From: Tetrahymena thermophila SB210
Taxonomy: Eukaryota; Ciliophora; Oligohymenophorea; Hymenostomatida; Tetrahymenidae
NCBI RefSeq assembly: GCF_000189635.1
Contig: NW_002476163.1
Location: 496,001 to 560,000, forward strand
Direction of reading: 5' to 3'
Length of the DNA: 64,000 nucleotides
Positions 25,089 to 37,615 of the stretch are shown here, in pieces (positions within the stretch are counted from its first letter, which is position 1; the number at the start of each line of letters is the position of its first letter). The translations under genes were made by a program, and so were the position numbers. The notes under the pieces are model-generated. The model saw only the letters and a program-made list of their open reading frames with translations, was not told where the DNA came from and ran no database searches.

Positions 25089-28000
25089 ATGAATAACTCC
25101 CCGTAGTCGGTAGTCTTGGATAAAGACCATCAACAGTTTTTAGAAGAAATGAAAACGGGCTAAAATAATATAATGGTTGACTAATTTTAGATATTTTTTA
25201 ATAAACTAAGCCATAATCAGGTTTTATATCTTTTACTTATTATAGGTAGTTGTAAGGACAAGACCTTTAAACTAAAGAGAGTTAACAAAAAGTGATTATG
25301 AGACATTAAAAATTTTAGATAATAGAGTAGTTGTTTTACTTGATCCTGGCTATGAAATGAATTAAGATGATGTAATTTAAAAAAATTTTTTCAGTTGCCA
25401 CTTATTTACTTCAATTTCATATTGCTATACTTTGGTATTTACTCAATTTTATGTCTTTAGGTATTAAGAAAAAATAGGAATAAAGAAATGCAATTCGCCT
25501 TTGATTTTGCATTTGATAAGGAAACTGACTAAGTAGAAGTGTATAAAAACTCTGCTTAACTATTAATAAAAGGTATTTTCGATGGTTATAATGCTACAGT
25601 ATTTGCATATGGGGCTACAGGAGCTGGTAAAACTTATACGTAATTAACATTTATTTAGTTAATATTAGAAACTTGATGTTGAAAATATTTTTGTTTAAAC
25701 CTTACTTAAAAGTATTAATTGTTTAAGTTAAAATATTGTATTTATTATATGGAATAGAATGATAGGGACACCAGATAGCATTGGGATAATGGAGAGGAGC
25801 ATGGATGATTTATTTTAAGAATACCAACAGTTATCTTTAACAAAAGATATTATTGTTAGAGTAAGCTACATTGAGATATATAATGAATAAATCAAAGATC
25901 TTTTAACAGCAAGAGATAAAAACCTTGATTTAAGAGAAGACCCCTCTCAAGGAGTTGTTGTTAATGGTATAACTGAAATAGAAGTCAAAAACACTCACGA
26001 GATACTCCATTTATTGAAGGTTTATTTACTACTCTCAGTAGACTCAAATAGATTAAATAAATTTGTATAAAAATAGATAGGCAATAAGCATAGGACTATA
26101 GAAAGTACAGGTGCAAATGAAGTTTCAAGCAGATCTCATGCAGTTCTATAAGTTTAATTGCAAATTAAGGATAAAGCATCTGGAATTTAATCAGAGATAT
26201 AATACTCTAAACTTAGTTTAGTCGATTTAGCAGGCAGTGAACGAGCTGCAAATACTTAGAATAGAGGAATAAGACTAATAGAGGGAGCAAAAATAAATTA
26301 AAGTCTCTTAGTTCTAGGAAATTGCATATAAGCCTTAAGTGAAGCTGCTGAAAAAGGTGTAAAGCATCCATTTATCCAGTATAGAGGAAGTAAACTAACT
26401 CGTTTACTTAAGGTATTTATTTAAGATTATTAATCTCATGCTTTATATTTAATGATTTTGCTTATGTTTCAAAGGATTCACTAGGTGGAAATTGTAGAAC
26501 TGTAATGATTGCTAATGTAAGTCCTTTCATAAATAGCTTTGAAGATACGTACAATACTTTAAATTATGCAAATAGAGCTAAAAATATAAAAACACAAGTT
26601 TAAAGAAACTATTTGAATGTAGATAACCATATTTCTAACTACACACACTTAATAGACAGTTTAAAGAGAGAAAATGAAAATTTAAAAAAACTGCTTTAAA
26701 ACAGATGTATTTTTCCTTTAATTATAGATAAAAAATCAATTATTTTTTATTTGGTTTCAAGCTATGAATTTGCCTTCTGAAGCTTTAGATGCCATTTCTA
26801 ATTTAGATCAAAAATCTTAAGAAAACATGAAACAAATTGAGCTTCAAATTGCTGAACACTTCAAAGAAGAATTAGAATTAAAGAGGAAGATTTTTAAATT
26901 AGATGAGAAGCTTTAAGAAGCTTAGTTTGAGCAGTTTAAACTTTTAACAGAGCAAAGAAAATTGAAAGAAGGATCAAGCGATAGTTTTTAACATAAAGAA
27001 AGATTACAAGATAACTAGCAGCTGATAAACACCTTGCAAAAGTCAAAAACGGATGTAGAAAAGAAGCATCAAACTACATACGAAAATAGACAAAAATTTA
27101 ATAAGGTTTTGAAAATTAATAGATATATTTATATGTTTTATTAATACAATTCATATTATATAATAGATTATCTAGTAAGAATAGCTGACTTCGAGTGATT
27201 AGAATTATTTGAACAGTATTTTTAAATAAAATATCCTAATCATTGTAATTATTATTATTATTACTATTTTTGGTCAAAGTTTTAAAAATCATTTTTAAAA
27301 AAGGAAAATACTGAAATTTAATATAAAGAAAAGAAACAAGAAGCAATCAGCCTCCACAAGCAATTACAGATTTAATTTTTGAAAGACTAGTTGAAGTTAA
27401 GGGATGAAATTATAAATGACCAAAAAAATATAATTAATAAAAACTAAATAGTTCACCGTATTTCTTACGAACCTTTAGTCGAATTAGATGATATAGAAGC
27501 TTCTGTATCTCCTTAAAATAATGATTACTCTTTCCATTCCGTTAGATAAGGACCTTCTAATTAATTAAATAATCGGGAATATGAAAGAAAGAAAAATGTT
27601 CAGTCTGAAAAAGTAAGGATAAGATCACATTCTAAAAATGTGGTCAGTATAAATTAAAGTCCCTAACGCTCAACTGAAAAGATTCTGCACAACGCTGTAA
27701 AGCTTCCATAAATAGGGAACTAAAACGCTTCTATTCACAATAGTAATAACAACAATTATAATAGCAAAAGCAGAAGTATTTAAAGATATATTACTCACGG
27801 AGATTCAACCGAACCTTCATTATATGGAGCTCCTAACTTTTAATCTAATTAAGGTCATCATAATTAATTATAATCTGAAAGAAAGAAAAATGATAAATAA
27901 GAAAACTCTAAATATGAAAATTACACTTATATCAGAAATAATAATGAGCAAAGCAGCTAAAAAGTAATACAGAAAAAGGTACTAAACCCAAGCAAACCGT

Positions 28001-29099
28001 TCTTTGGTAAATTTTTATTTTGTTTGTTTAAGTAAGTTTTTCGATAAAATGCAATTTCAAATTATTGGAATTTCTTAAAAAATATTTTTTTGTTAAAATA
28101 GAGAGAAGCAACTCTAAAAAAAAGATTAATTATTATGACAATTTCAAAAAAGCAGATTTATTTTAAAGACAGAGGTCTATTACCAAAAATATAAACTAGT
28201 CATTTAATGATGAAATTATTGGAGATTAATACGATTAAGTTCCTAAAGTAGATTAAAGTGAAGCTATGCCTTAAATTAACAAATATTATTATAAGAATGA
28301 AAAAGCCAGCTTTTAAATTTAAACTAGCAGCAATAGCAATTAAAGCAAAATTGAAGGAAATTAAACTGAAATGATTGGTTAAATTTATAATCAGGGAGAT
28401 ATTTTTTAAAAATACTAAAGATAAAGTGAAGACGTTTAAAACAGAAGTTTTAGAAGTACAAGTAGTTCCATATTCTCTAATTCTAGTCATTTAAACAATA
28501 ATAACAACAATTTATCCATTTAGTAAAAAAATAAATAAATGAAAAGTAACCAGAACACAGTATAAAATAATAAAATCCTAAGTTTTTTGAATAATGATTT
28601 AAAAATTCAAAATATTTCTAAAACGGAAGTTTCAAGATCACAAATAAGTAACATGAATGTTGTATACCCAACAAATAAGAACTAGGAAAATTAAAATAAT
28701 TAAGAAATTCACTCAAGCAGAAGGAATCATATTGGTAATAGTGATGAACCTAAAAGCCATGCTTTGTAAAGGCTTGAAGAAAAATAAGAATCGAGAGCTG
28801 AAAGACTGAGACAGTTAAATATAAATATCAAATATTTAAAAAAATTAGAATCTGAATAACAGTAAAACCAATAACATTAAGATGATAATTAAAAGCAATT
28901 AACAAAATAAAAAACTATTGTTTATTCTTAATAGAAAGTAGTGGCTTATCCAAATTATGGAAAAATAAACAAATAACCCACCACAGAATTTATTCGACAA
29001 TAAATATAATCACATGACTAAAGACCTGAAAAAAGGGTACCTTCGAAGATAATGTCTGCCTAAAGGCATGATAACTCAAACTAAAATAATAAAAAATGA
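25089..29099 (+). CDS. Kinesin-8 family motor (KIF18/KIF19/Kip3-like), multi-exon
   Basis: A plus-end-directed, often microtubule-depolymerising, motor class. Exon 1 (25089-25175) ends in ATG; a 70-nt intron leads to [15 protein letters not shown]. The motor domain holds the P-loop [12 protein letters not shown] (about 25600-25640), switch [13 protein letters not shown], switch [16 protein letters not shown] and the microtubule-binding stretch around [22 protein letters not shown]. The motor's end, [20 protein letters not shown] followed by [12 protein letters not shown], is the typical kinesin-8 neck. Introns fall near 25370-25455, 25640-25755, 26020-26080, 26415-26470, 26700-26760, 27105-27305 and around 28010-28100. 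The long C-terminal tail (from about 27450) is Ser/Asn/Gln-rich and basic without a recognised domain, ending QRHDNSNQNNKK. Length and tail layout match ciliary or spindle kinesin-8; which role applies cannot be told. Confidence 0.92.
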
Positions 29100-29862
29100 T
29101 AATTTAAATAACAAATGAAAAAGATTTTAATTAAATAATTATTGAAAACACTTAAATAAAAATTAAAAAAAATACTAATTTTTAACTTTAATAAACTTTC
29201 AAATATAAAATTTGTATAAATTACTTATAATAATTAAAATTATTATGTATATAAGAGTCTTTATATAAAATTTAAGAAATTTATATTACATCTTAAAATA
29301 TCAAAATTAGTCACATATATCTTTAATTAGTTACTCTATTTTCATTATTGATGTAAATTTTTTTTTAGTTTATTTACAATAAAATTTGACATTAAAGAAA
29401 GTTTTAAAGATTAAATTGATGCATATTTTTACTTATAATATTTATCATATCACATATAAATTAATTTCATAATTTTACATAAAGTTTTAAATACTTTATT
29501 TACAGTGATTAATACAAATCAGATCATCAAATAATGACGAATTTTATAAAAATTTTATTAACAAAAAAATATTTTTCGATAAAATTAAATAGAGTCTTAA
29601 TTAATTAATGAGGATTTAAAGTACCTACCTATCTCTAATTAGACTATATTTTCTATTATACATTTTAATTAGTACTATTAAGATATAATAATGAATGATA
29701 TACTTTCGATTTTATCATACCTTTTGATACAAGCAAACTTTATAAATTCATATTTCATCTATCTTATAATTATTTCTTAATTTAATTTAAAGACTCTCTA
29801 AATAAAACTAAATTAATCTTTAATATATTTATAATTAATTGAATATAAATTTTCGAAAAAAA
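29100..29862. other. Spacer between kinesin-8 and the exon-array LRR gene
   Basis: About 760 nt, AT-rich, between two rightward genes. It should carry the kinesin 3' UTR and the promoter of the LRR gene. Nothing else is seen. Confidence 0.45.
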
Positions 29863-32703
29863 ATGATGTAATAGAAAAAATATTTCGATAATCTTGAAGA
29901 TGTAATTTTTTACTTTTTATCTTTAAATTTATTTTTATTTATAAAAAAAGTTTTTAAAATCTTCTCTTGAATAACATTCAATCCTCCATATTAATCTTAA
30001 GTATGTTTAATTTATTAATTTATTATTATTCTTTTTTATATAATTTTTTAAGTTTTTTACAATTATTTTTTTATTAGATATTCTCATATTTATTTCCTTC
30101 AAATTTCATAAAACAAATATTTTTTTTATTTTAACTTTTTGTTTTGATTAATAATCAATCCATTTCATATTATTTCATATTTTTTCTTCATTTTTACCTT
30201 CAAACAACCTAATTAATTATATATTTTCTTCAATATATAAAAAGTAAAAATTATATTGATGATGCAGGTGCATCTAACTTAGGTTTTGCTTTATCAAAGT
30301 GCACTAATCTCTCAAATCTGGTACTTTATCTCGAGTAAGAACAGTTTATATATTTTGAATTTTGATTTTTTTTGAATATTCTCTTTATTAATCAGTTTTG
30401 GATTTTTACATCATTAAATAAAAAATGAATTTAAAACAATAAAAATATATTAGAAATTTATATTAGCTTATTACTTAATTTATTTTTTTATTTGATTTCA
30501 CTTGTATTTTTTTCAACTTAATTTAACTCATTCATTTTTTTTTCTTTCAACTTTTGCAGAACTTATTAATTAAACATATTATCTTCATTATTTAAAAAGC
30601 GGAAATTAAATTTGTGACCAAGGTGTATTAAACATAGGTTCTGCTTTAGGAAAGTGCACTAATCTCTCAAATTTGGAACTTTGTTTTGAGTAAAAACAGT
30701 TTAGATTTTGAAATATTTATATATAAAAATGAATTTAAAACAACAAAACTCTTTTATCTAATTTATTAATTAGCTTTTTATTTGACTTATTTTTATTTTT
30801 TCTTTTGGATTAGATTTTCTTTCTTTATTATACTCACTCATTTTTTTTATTTTCAGCTTTTGATTTAATTATTAATTAATTCATTTTTATTATTTCTTTT
30901 TTTCTCCTTCTAAATAACTTATAAATTTTATGTATTTTCTTTAATATTTAAAAAGCGAAAATTATATTGGTGATTAAGGTACATCAGGATTAGGTTATGC
31001 TTTAGCAAGCTGCACTAGTCTATTAAATTTGACCCTTTGCCTTAAGTAAAAATAGTTTATGTTTGTTTTGGATTTTAATATTTTTTAATTTAAAACAATT
31101 AAATTAATTTAAATTAATTTTATCAATTAACCCTAATTTGGTTTATTTTTCTTTTTTATTCTGCTTGTGTTTTTTTATTTCTCTAAATTTAAATCATTAA
31201 TTTTTACAATATTAACATTTGATAGATTATGAATTAATTCTTTTCTAATATTTCATTTTTTTTAATTTTTCCTAATAACAAACTAATTTATAAAAAAATA
31301 TTATCTTCAATACTTAAAAAGTTACAATTAAATTGGTAATGAAGGTTCATCAGGTTTATTTTCTGCTTTAGTAAAATACACTAATCTCTCAAATTTGACA
31401 CTTCACCTCAAGTAAAAAGAGTTAATTTGTGTTGGATTTTGATATAATTTAATATATAAACTAATTTAAAGCAATGAAACTCTTTTAATTAATTTATTTG
31501 CTTTTTATTTGATTTAGTTTTCCTATTTATCCTACCTATGTTTTTTTTTCTTTATAATTTAACTATTTCATTTATTATTTCATATTTTACTTCTATTCTT
31601 CCTTCTAACTAACAAATTAATTATATATCTTTTCTTCAATATTTAAAAAGTGGAAATTATATTGGTCATGATAGTACGTAAGATTTATTTTCTGTTTTAG
31701 CAAAATGCATTAATCTCTCAAATTTGACACTTAATTTTGGGTATAAACAGTATATTTGTTTTGGATTTTGATATTCTTTAGTATAAAAATGAATTTTAAA
31801 AAAAACAAACTCTTTTAGTTAAAATGTTTATTAAACTTTTATTTAATTTATTTTTCTTTTTTATTCTGCTTGTTTTTTACCTCTTTTAAACGCATTAATA
31901 AATTAATTTCTTATTATTTCATATTATATTTCATTTTTCCTTCTAACTAAATAATAAATTACAATTACTTTCCTCCATATTTAAAAAGTTACAATTATAT
32001 TTGTAATGAAGATGTATCAGGCTTAGGTTCTGCTTTAGCAAACTGCATTAATCTATCAAATTTGACACTTTATCTTCAGTAAAAATAGTTTATTTTTGAT
32101 ATTTTTAAAAAAATGAAATTAAAAAAATAAAATTCTTTAATTTATTTATTAGCTTTTTATTCTGCTTAGATATTATTTTTTTAGCTTAATTTAGCACATC
32201 CATTTGTTAATTTTTAACTTTTGCTTTGATTTTTATTAATCCTTTTCTAAATATATCATATTATTTCTTTATTTCTACCTTCTACCTAACAAATTAACAA
32301 TATAAATTTTATTCAACATTTAAAAAGTTATAATTAAATTAGCGATGTAGGTGTATCACGTTTAGGTTTTGCTTTAGCATAATGCACAAATCTCTAAAAT
32401 TTGATACTTTAACTTGAGTAAAAATAGTTTATTTGTTTTGGATTTTGGAATTTTTAAAAATAAAAATTAATTTAATATTCATTTATTTAATTTATTATTC
32501 TATTTTTCTTTTAGTTGTGTTTTTTTATTTACTAATTCAAAATATTTATTTTAAATTAAACATATTATTCAAGTTAATTTTATTAGTGATTTACTCTAAT
32601 TTATTATAAAAGATGTAACAGATTCAACAAATCAGAAGAATTGAAAATAAAGAGTAAGTATCTTAAATCAAAAAGATTAGTTGCTTTTAAAATAAATTTT
32701 TGA
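29863..32703 (+). CDS. LRR protein with one 30-aa repeat per exon, 10 exons, 269 aa
   Basis: Exons: 29863-29901, 29951-30000, seven 90-nt exons starting at 30245, 30600, 30956, 31322, 31651, 31989 and 32328, then 32613-32703. The sum is 810 nt, exactly 270 codons with TGA; every intron from the second onward is phase 2. The start reads MMQQKKYFDNLED. Each 90-nt exon encodes one LRR of the form NxIGDEGxSGLGSALAKCTN followed by LSNLTLYL, similar to ribonuclease-inhibitor-type repeats. The last exon encodes a basic tail ending KSKRLVAFKINF. Each repeat exon follows a ...TTTAAAAAG acceptor and is cut at a conserved GTAAAA-type donor. Flanking introns (239-276 nt in the array) also resemble each other, so the duplicated unit is exon plus intron. 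The role is unknown; a protein-interaction surface is inferred. Confidence 0.88.
30231..32426 (+). repeat. Seven-copy tandem array of exon+intron units, period 329-366 bp
   Basis: Starts of the conserved block are spaced 355, 356, 366, 329, 338 and 339 bp. Highest identity runs from the ATTTAAAAAG acceptor through the 90-nt exon and about 9 nt into the intron (AAAAATAGTTTAT). Intron interiors share GTTTTGGATTTTGATAT, AATTTAAAACAA and AGCTTTTTATTTGATTTA-like segments with indels. Confidence 0.9.
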
Positions 32704-33581
32704 CAATAAATAAATAATGAAATTAAGATGAATAAATATAAAAATATTTGAATAATAGAATATGATATGTCGTCTTATTTTATAATATTATGTAATAGAA
32801 TAGTTTAACCTCAAAAATATATAGATAGATTTATGATTATTTTTAAATACTAAGCTCATAATTAAGTAATTCCCCTTTAATCAGCAGCCTGTTTTCACCC
32901 GCTATTCAGGAATATGAAACTTTTAGTTTATTAGGGTTCTCCTTCAGAAATTTATTTTAGATATTCAAATAATTCTGATATTTTTTAATTTTAACTTTTT
33001 ATTAATTAAATTAAAAATACAACAAATCAAATCACATTTAGAATCAGTATTTCATTTGAAATAAATCATTTCTGCAAATATTTTAAAATGAAGAAGGTTT
33101 AAGTAAAATAGATAGGATTTTTTTTCTCTCTAAGCATTTCTTTAACTGGTTGGCTTATGAGAAAACTAATATTAAATTTATTACATCTTTATTTCAATTT
33201 ATTTTGAATTATTCTTAATAAATTTAATATTTTAATTTATTTTTTAACAGAAAATTAAATTATTTACTAATTGAATACTTTTTAATGTTATTAAACATTT
33301 TGTTTGTCTATTAAAATTTAAAATATTAGGACCGTACTTTACCAAATCTACAATTATTTAATGCGAAAAGATATTTAAAAAAAATTAAAAGCAGAATTTA
33401 ATAGAACTAATTAACTATTTGAGAAAATTCAAATAAAATTACTGTCAGGAATAAAAAGTTATTTATCATTTAAAATTAGAAGAAGGGAGAAAAAAAATAT
33501 TAATAAATAAATTGATTAAACTTTTGAAAAGAATTTGCACAATATATCTAAATTAATTTAAGCTTTAAATCAAGGTATAAA
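32704..33581. other. Spacer between the exon-array LRR gene and the Rab escort gene
   Basis: About 880 nt of AT-rich sequence between two rightward genes, holding one 3' UTR and one promoter. Short partial ORFs occur on both strands but none has protein-like composition over more than a few dozen codons. Confidence 0.45.
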
Positions 33582-35832
33582 ATGAAAAAATTAGAGTACA
33601 CAATAGATTAGAAAGAGTATGATACATTAGTCTTAGGTACAGGAATGACTGAAGCTTTATTTTCAGCTTCTTTAGCCAAGATCGATAGAAAAAAAGTAAA
33701 ATTTTAAATATATTCGCATTTAAATTAAATATATTTAATAAATAAAGATATTAGTAGTTGATGCCGATTAAGGATACAGCTCTTCTTAAAAAACTTTTAA
33801 CTTTAAGGAATTGGTTTAAGATATGCAAGATAAAATGAAACATGTTGAGGAAAACAAGTTAAAAAAGGAGTTTTTCACCAACTTAGAATTGAATGAAGAA
33901 TGGAATAAGAGAAATTAAGAGTTTGTAGAAGAAATAGTGAACAAAACTCAGCAATACAAATATTTTAATATAGATTTATAACCTAAGCTCTTATATTCAA
34001 ATAGTTTAGTTGTTGATTGTATGAGATAAGCAAATATGGATTAGTACATGGATTTTAGAGCAATCGATTCAATTTACTTTTTTGAGCCTAGTTCTAAGAA
34101 ATTCATTTAAACCCCTTGCTCTAAGAGTGACATATTTAAGTCAAAAGAATTCGGTTTAATGGAAAAGAAGCAGTTATTTTAATTCCTTCACAAGTGCGTG
34201 TCTCTTTACAATAAATAATTTTAGAAGTAAGTGAATTAGAATTCAATTGAAGAGTTTGACAAAGAATTTGAAGTTGATGAGGAAACTTATAAGCTCTACA
34301 ACTAGCTAAAAGAATAGCCTTGCATAAATTTTTTACGTGAAAGAATTTCAAGCAAAAAAGTTTAAGATATTTTCCTTTATAATTTGTGCAATTATGAATT
34401 TAATCCAAATGAGCCTATACCTGAGTTTTTAAAGTAAGATTATACAACAAAAAGCTTCTTACATAGACTTAATAAGTATATAAAGAGTTGTGGAGTTCAC
34501 ACTGCACTTCCATATCTATATACAAATTACGGAACAGGAGATATTCCTCAAGGTTTTGCCAGAATTAGTGCTATTTTTGGGTCTATCTACTGCTTAAACA
34601 AAGACTTAGATATTTAATATATCAAAAAAGACAACGAAACAGGATTATTTAAAATTAAATCTAATCTTTAAAGCTAACCTGACGAGATAGTATCAGAAAA
34701 CGCATAAACTGATGGTTATATCTACCCTAAGAACGAAGAAAAGCCAACAGAAATACCATAAGCTGAAAAATAAGATTAAGAGGTATCACTTGAAAAAGCA
34801 ATAGATTAAAAATAAGAGGATAACTAAATTGAATAAGCAGATTAAAACACAAAAATTGCAGAAGAAAATTATTTCACTGTTTAAAATATAATAGCTGGTC
34901 CAGAGTATAGATAAAAAATAAAGAAGATTTTAGGGCTAGAAGAAAAATAGGTCAAAGAGGATATTTATTTGTTAAGAGTTACAATAATATCTAAAAAATC
35001 AGATGAATAGGTTAAGTTAGAAAAGGAAATATAAGATTTAGAAGATGAAGAAAAAACTAAAAGAGAAATAAGATATACATGCCCTATTATGTATTCAATC
35101 CCTCCTAATGATTTACTTGCTTTTAAATAACCTCTTTCTATATTGCATTTAGATCATAATTCAATGAGCACCCCAACTACTCATTAAGTTTTCTATTGCA
35201 AAAAAGTATTAGAAAATAAAGACAATTACAATAAAGAAGTTGAGCAAATCATATAATTCGTCGAAAATATAGATTAATATATTAAAGGTTAGCCATTTAA
35301 ATACAAGGCAGATTATGTTTGGGCATATCTTTAAAATAGAAATGACTAAGGAGTTTTTGAGTAAATATAAGACGAAGACAAGAAATTCCAAGTAAGTTTT
35401 ATTGGTTAAGATTATTTTGAAATCGATATGGACAAGAATTTTGAAGAATTCAGAGACACTATCACATCTATTAGTTCTCAGGTTAATACTTAAGATGAAA
35501 ATTATTTCTAAACAATTCAAGAGCTTAATGGAGAAGTTGATTTCTATTAAAACAAAATTGAAGAAGAGGAGGACTTCAAAGGAATCGATAACATCATTAA
35601 TAAATTTGAGTAATTAGTTCAAGGAAATAATAAATAAGAAAGCGAAGTTAAAGAAGGTGAAGTTGAATAATAAAAAGAATAAGTCTATGCTGAGTAGAAA
35701 GAAATACCTTAATCCGAAAATAGTAAAAATCAAGAAGAAAACAATGATTAATAAAGCGAATAGGGATAAAATATTGTTTAATAATCATAAAATGTAGCAG
35801 AAAATGTTCCATAAGATGAGCAATCTAATTGA
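33582..35832 (+). CDS. Rab escort protein (REP/GDI superfamily), 732 aa, 2 exons
   Basis: It would present newly made Rab GTPases to geranylgeranyl transferase II and deliver them to membranes. Exon 1 (33582-33695, 38 codons) and exon 2 (33748-35832, 695 codons) join in phase 0. The dinucleotide-fold start, YDTLVLGTGMTEALFSASL, carries the GTG-x-T-E signature of GDI/REP, continued by KILVVDADQGYSSSQKTFNF; the FNF after the glycine-poor loop resembles REP more than GDI. Later landmarks are LLYSNSLVVDCMRQANMDQY, YMDFRAIDSIYFF and LYTNYGTGDIPQGFARISAI. A long charged insertion (residues about 370-440) interrupts the core. An acidic, Gln-rich tail of about 110 residues with no domain follows from about 620. 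Size fits REP better than GDI (about 450 aa). Confidence 0.9.
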
Positions 35833-36091
35833 ATTATAAACTAAAATCATTACCATTATATAAAAAACGCTTAATAAATTTATATTTAAATTTTGTTTGA
35901 ATTTCAAGCCTTAAAAATGTCTTAATTTATATCAACTTTGCTATTATTTTTAAAGATTTTTTTACTTTTTTCTATTTTATTTTTGGACATAACTTTCAAA
36001 TCATAAAAATAAACAAATCAATACTCAATTTATTAGCTTGCAATAAATATATTTTCTAAAATAATTAATTGATTAACTCAAAAAATAAAAT

Positions 36092-37615
36092 ATGGATTAA
36101 TCTTAGTCAAGTAAAACTTGTGAACATATAGACAAGTAATAGGAATATTTTATAAATATTTAAGGAAATGCTGAAAAAGTAATAGTCTGCCCTCAATGCG
36201 TGATAGAGTTTAACTACTAGGGATAATACCTACTTTACTCTTAGCAAATTAAAAGTTCAAATGATGAAACAATATTTATAAATTGGCCACCATTAAATAA
36301 TATGAATTTATGTAAAAAGGTTTAAGATCATTTAAAACAATAACAGAAAGCAGATTATTCATCAATGAGAAGCAATACCATCTAATTTTTTTAAGATTTT
36401 AAGAAAGATTTAGTCACTTTGATAGATTCTTACCAAAAAAACATCATGATAAAAATAGATTAAATGGAAAACTACAGAAACGAATTAGTTTGTTTATATA
36501 ACAATATTTCTTAAAAGGAAGAAATAAAAAATATTATTAAAATGGATATCGAAATGCAATCTGTAAAGTTTGGTGAAATTCTAAATTCCCTTATGGAAAA
36601 AAAGGAACAAAATACTAAATAACTAGAGGAGTTTATTAATGGTCAAGAAAAGGCTTAACATGTTACAAATTTAGAGAATGCTAAAAAAATCAGAAAAAAT
36701 TTTTTAGCTATTGCAGAATAGTATATATGCTAAGGTATTTATGAAATTAAAGAATCTTTCTAAAATATTGAATAAAACAGCTCTAAGTGTAAGTCTTAGC
36801 TTTTTTAATTGCTCAGTATTCCATCAAATTACATTACTTAAGAATACTAACAAAGTATATTAAATAAGTTGGATATTTTACCAATTACCTTTTTTGATGT
36901 TAACAATATTAATGCTTTTGTTAATAACTCAAATCCATTAAAAGTGAGTAATATCAAAATATTTGAAGAATTAGATAAAGCAATTTCTCAAAATTAAGAA
37001 AAACTTTTCTACTCTATCAATTTAGCTATGGAAAAAGATAAATTACAATCATTAAAAGTTGAAGAAATTAAAATTTTTGAGTTTATAAGAGCCTAGTGCT
37101 ATAATGATCCTAATAATTCATTAATAAAACATAATTAAGTGACACGCTTAACTAGAAACGACTATATTATGTTACTTAGCAAATTAATTTTATAAAAAAA
37201 TTATAAATATAAATTAGTATTTTCAGTTTCATCAAATTTTCTATTAGTTATTGGAATTATTCCAAAAGCAAATTAATCTTCACAAACATCCTTTTTCACA
37301 TAAAATTTCTCATATTCGACATAAAAATCATGGTTTAAACTTAACTAAATCAAAAAAGGAGAAAATTTGGTTGATAAATATACAAATCCCTCTTAATAAT
37401 AATTCTTGTTAGAAATATGTTTAGATTAAAAGCTATTTTAAGTTTCTGATTACCCTGATAAGAATAGCATAAATTGCTTAAGCCAGGATCAAGTGCATTT
37501 TTTTGAGTAAAATATATAAGAAGAGCCAAGAATTTCTTTTCACATCTGTCATGCAAATGGAGGTAAAGTTGGAGATACTCTTAGGATACACGATTTTTAA
37601 ATAGAAATTTTATGA
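36092..37615 (+). CDS. Cys/His-cluster (B-box-like) coiled-coil protein, 507 aa
   Basis: A single exon of 508 codons with TGA, starting MDQSQSSKTCEHIDKQQEYF. A possible zinc site is formed by C10-x-H12 and C33-P-Q-C36 near the N-terminus, reminiscent of half a B-box but with too few ligands for a complete one. Residues about 100-270 are charged and helical, compatible with a coiled coil (MENYRNELVCLYNN; EKKEQNTKQLEEFI). The C-terminal ~130 residues have alternating beta-like segments (KYKLVFSVSSNFLLVIGII; RISFHICHANGG; DTLRIHDFQIEIL), similar in feel to the SPRY-like ends of TRIM-type proteins. I cannot assign a family. It starts about 260 nt after the Rab escort gene in the same direction; there is no evidence of shared function. 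Confidence 0.8.

Noticed and set aside
30245..32426. Alternative model with 99-nt LRR exons using GTTTAT-type donors
   Set aside because: It also keeps frame, but the donors are poor and three extra residues disrupt the 30-residue LRR spacing. GTAAAA-type donors 9 nt earlier give regular repeats.
29863..32703. LRR array as a pseudogene fragment or mobile repeat
   Set aside because: All ten exons join in frame to a terminal TGA with conserved splice sites; a decaying copy would not be expected to keep this.
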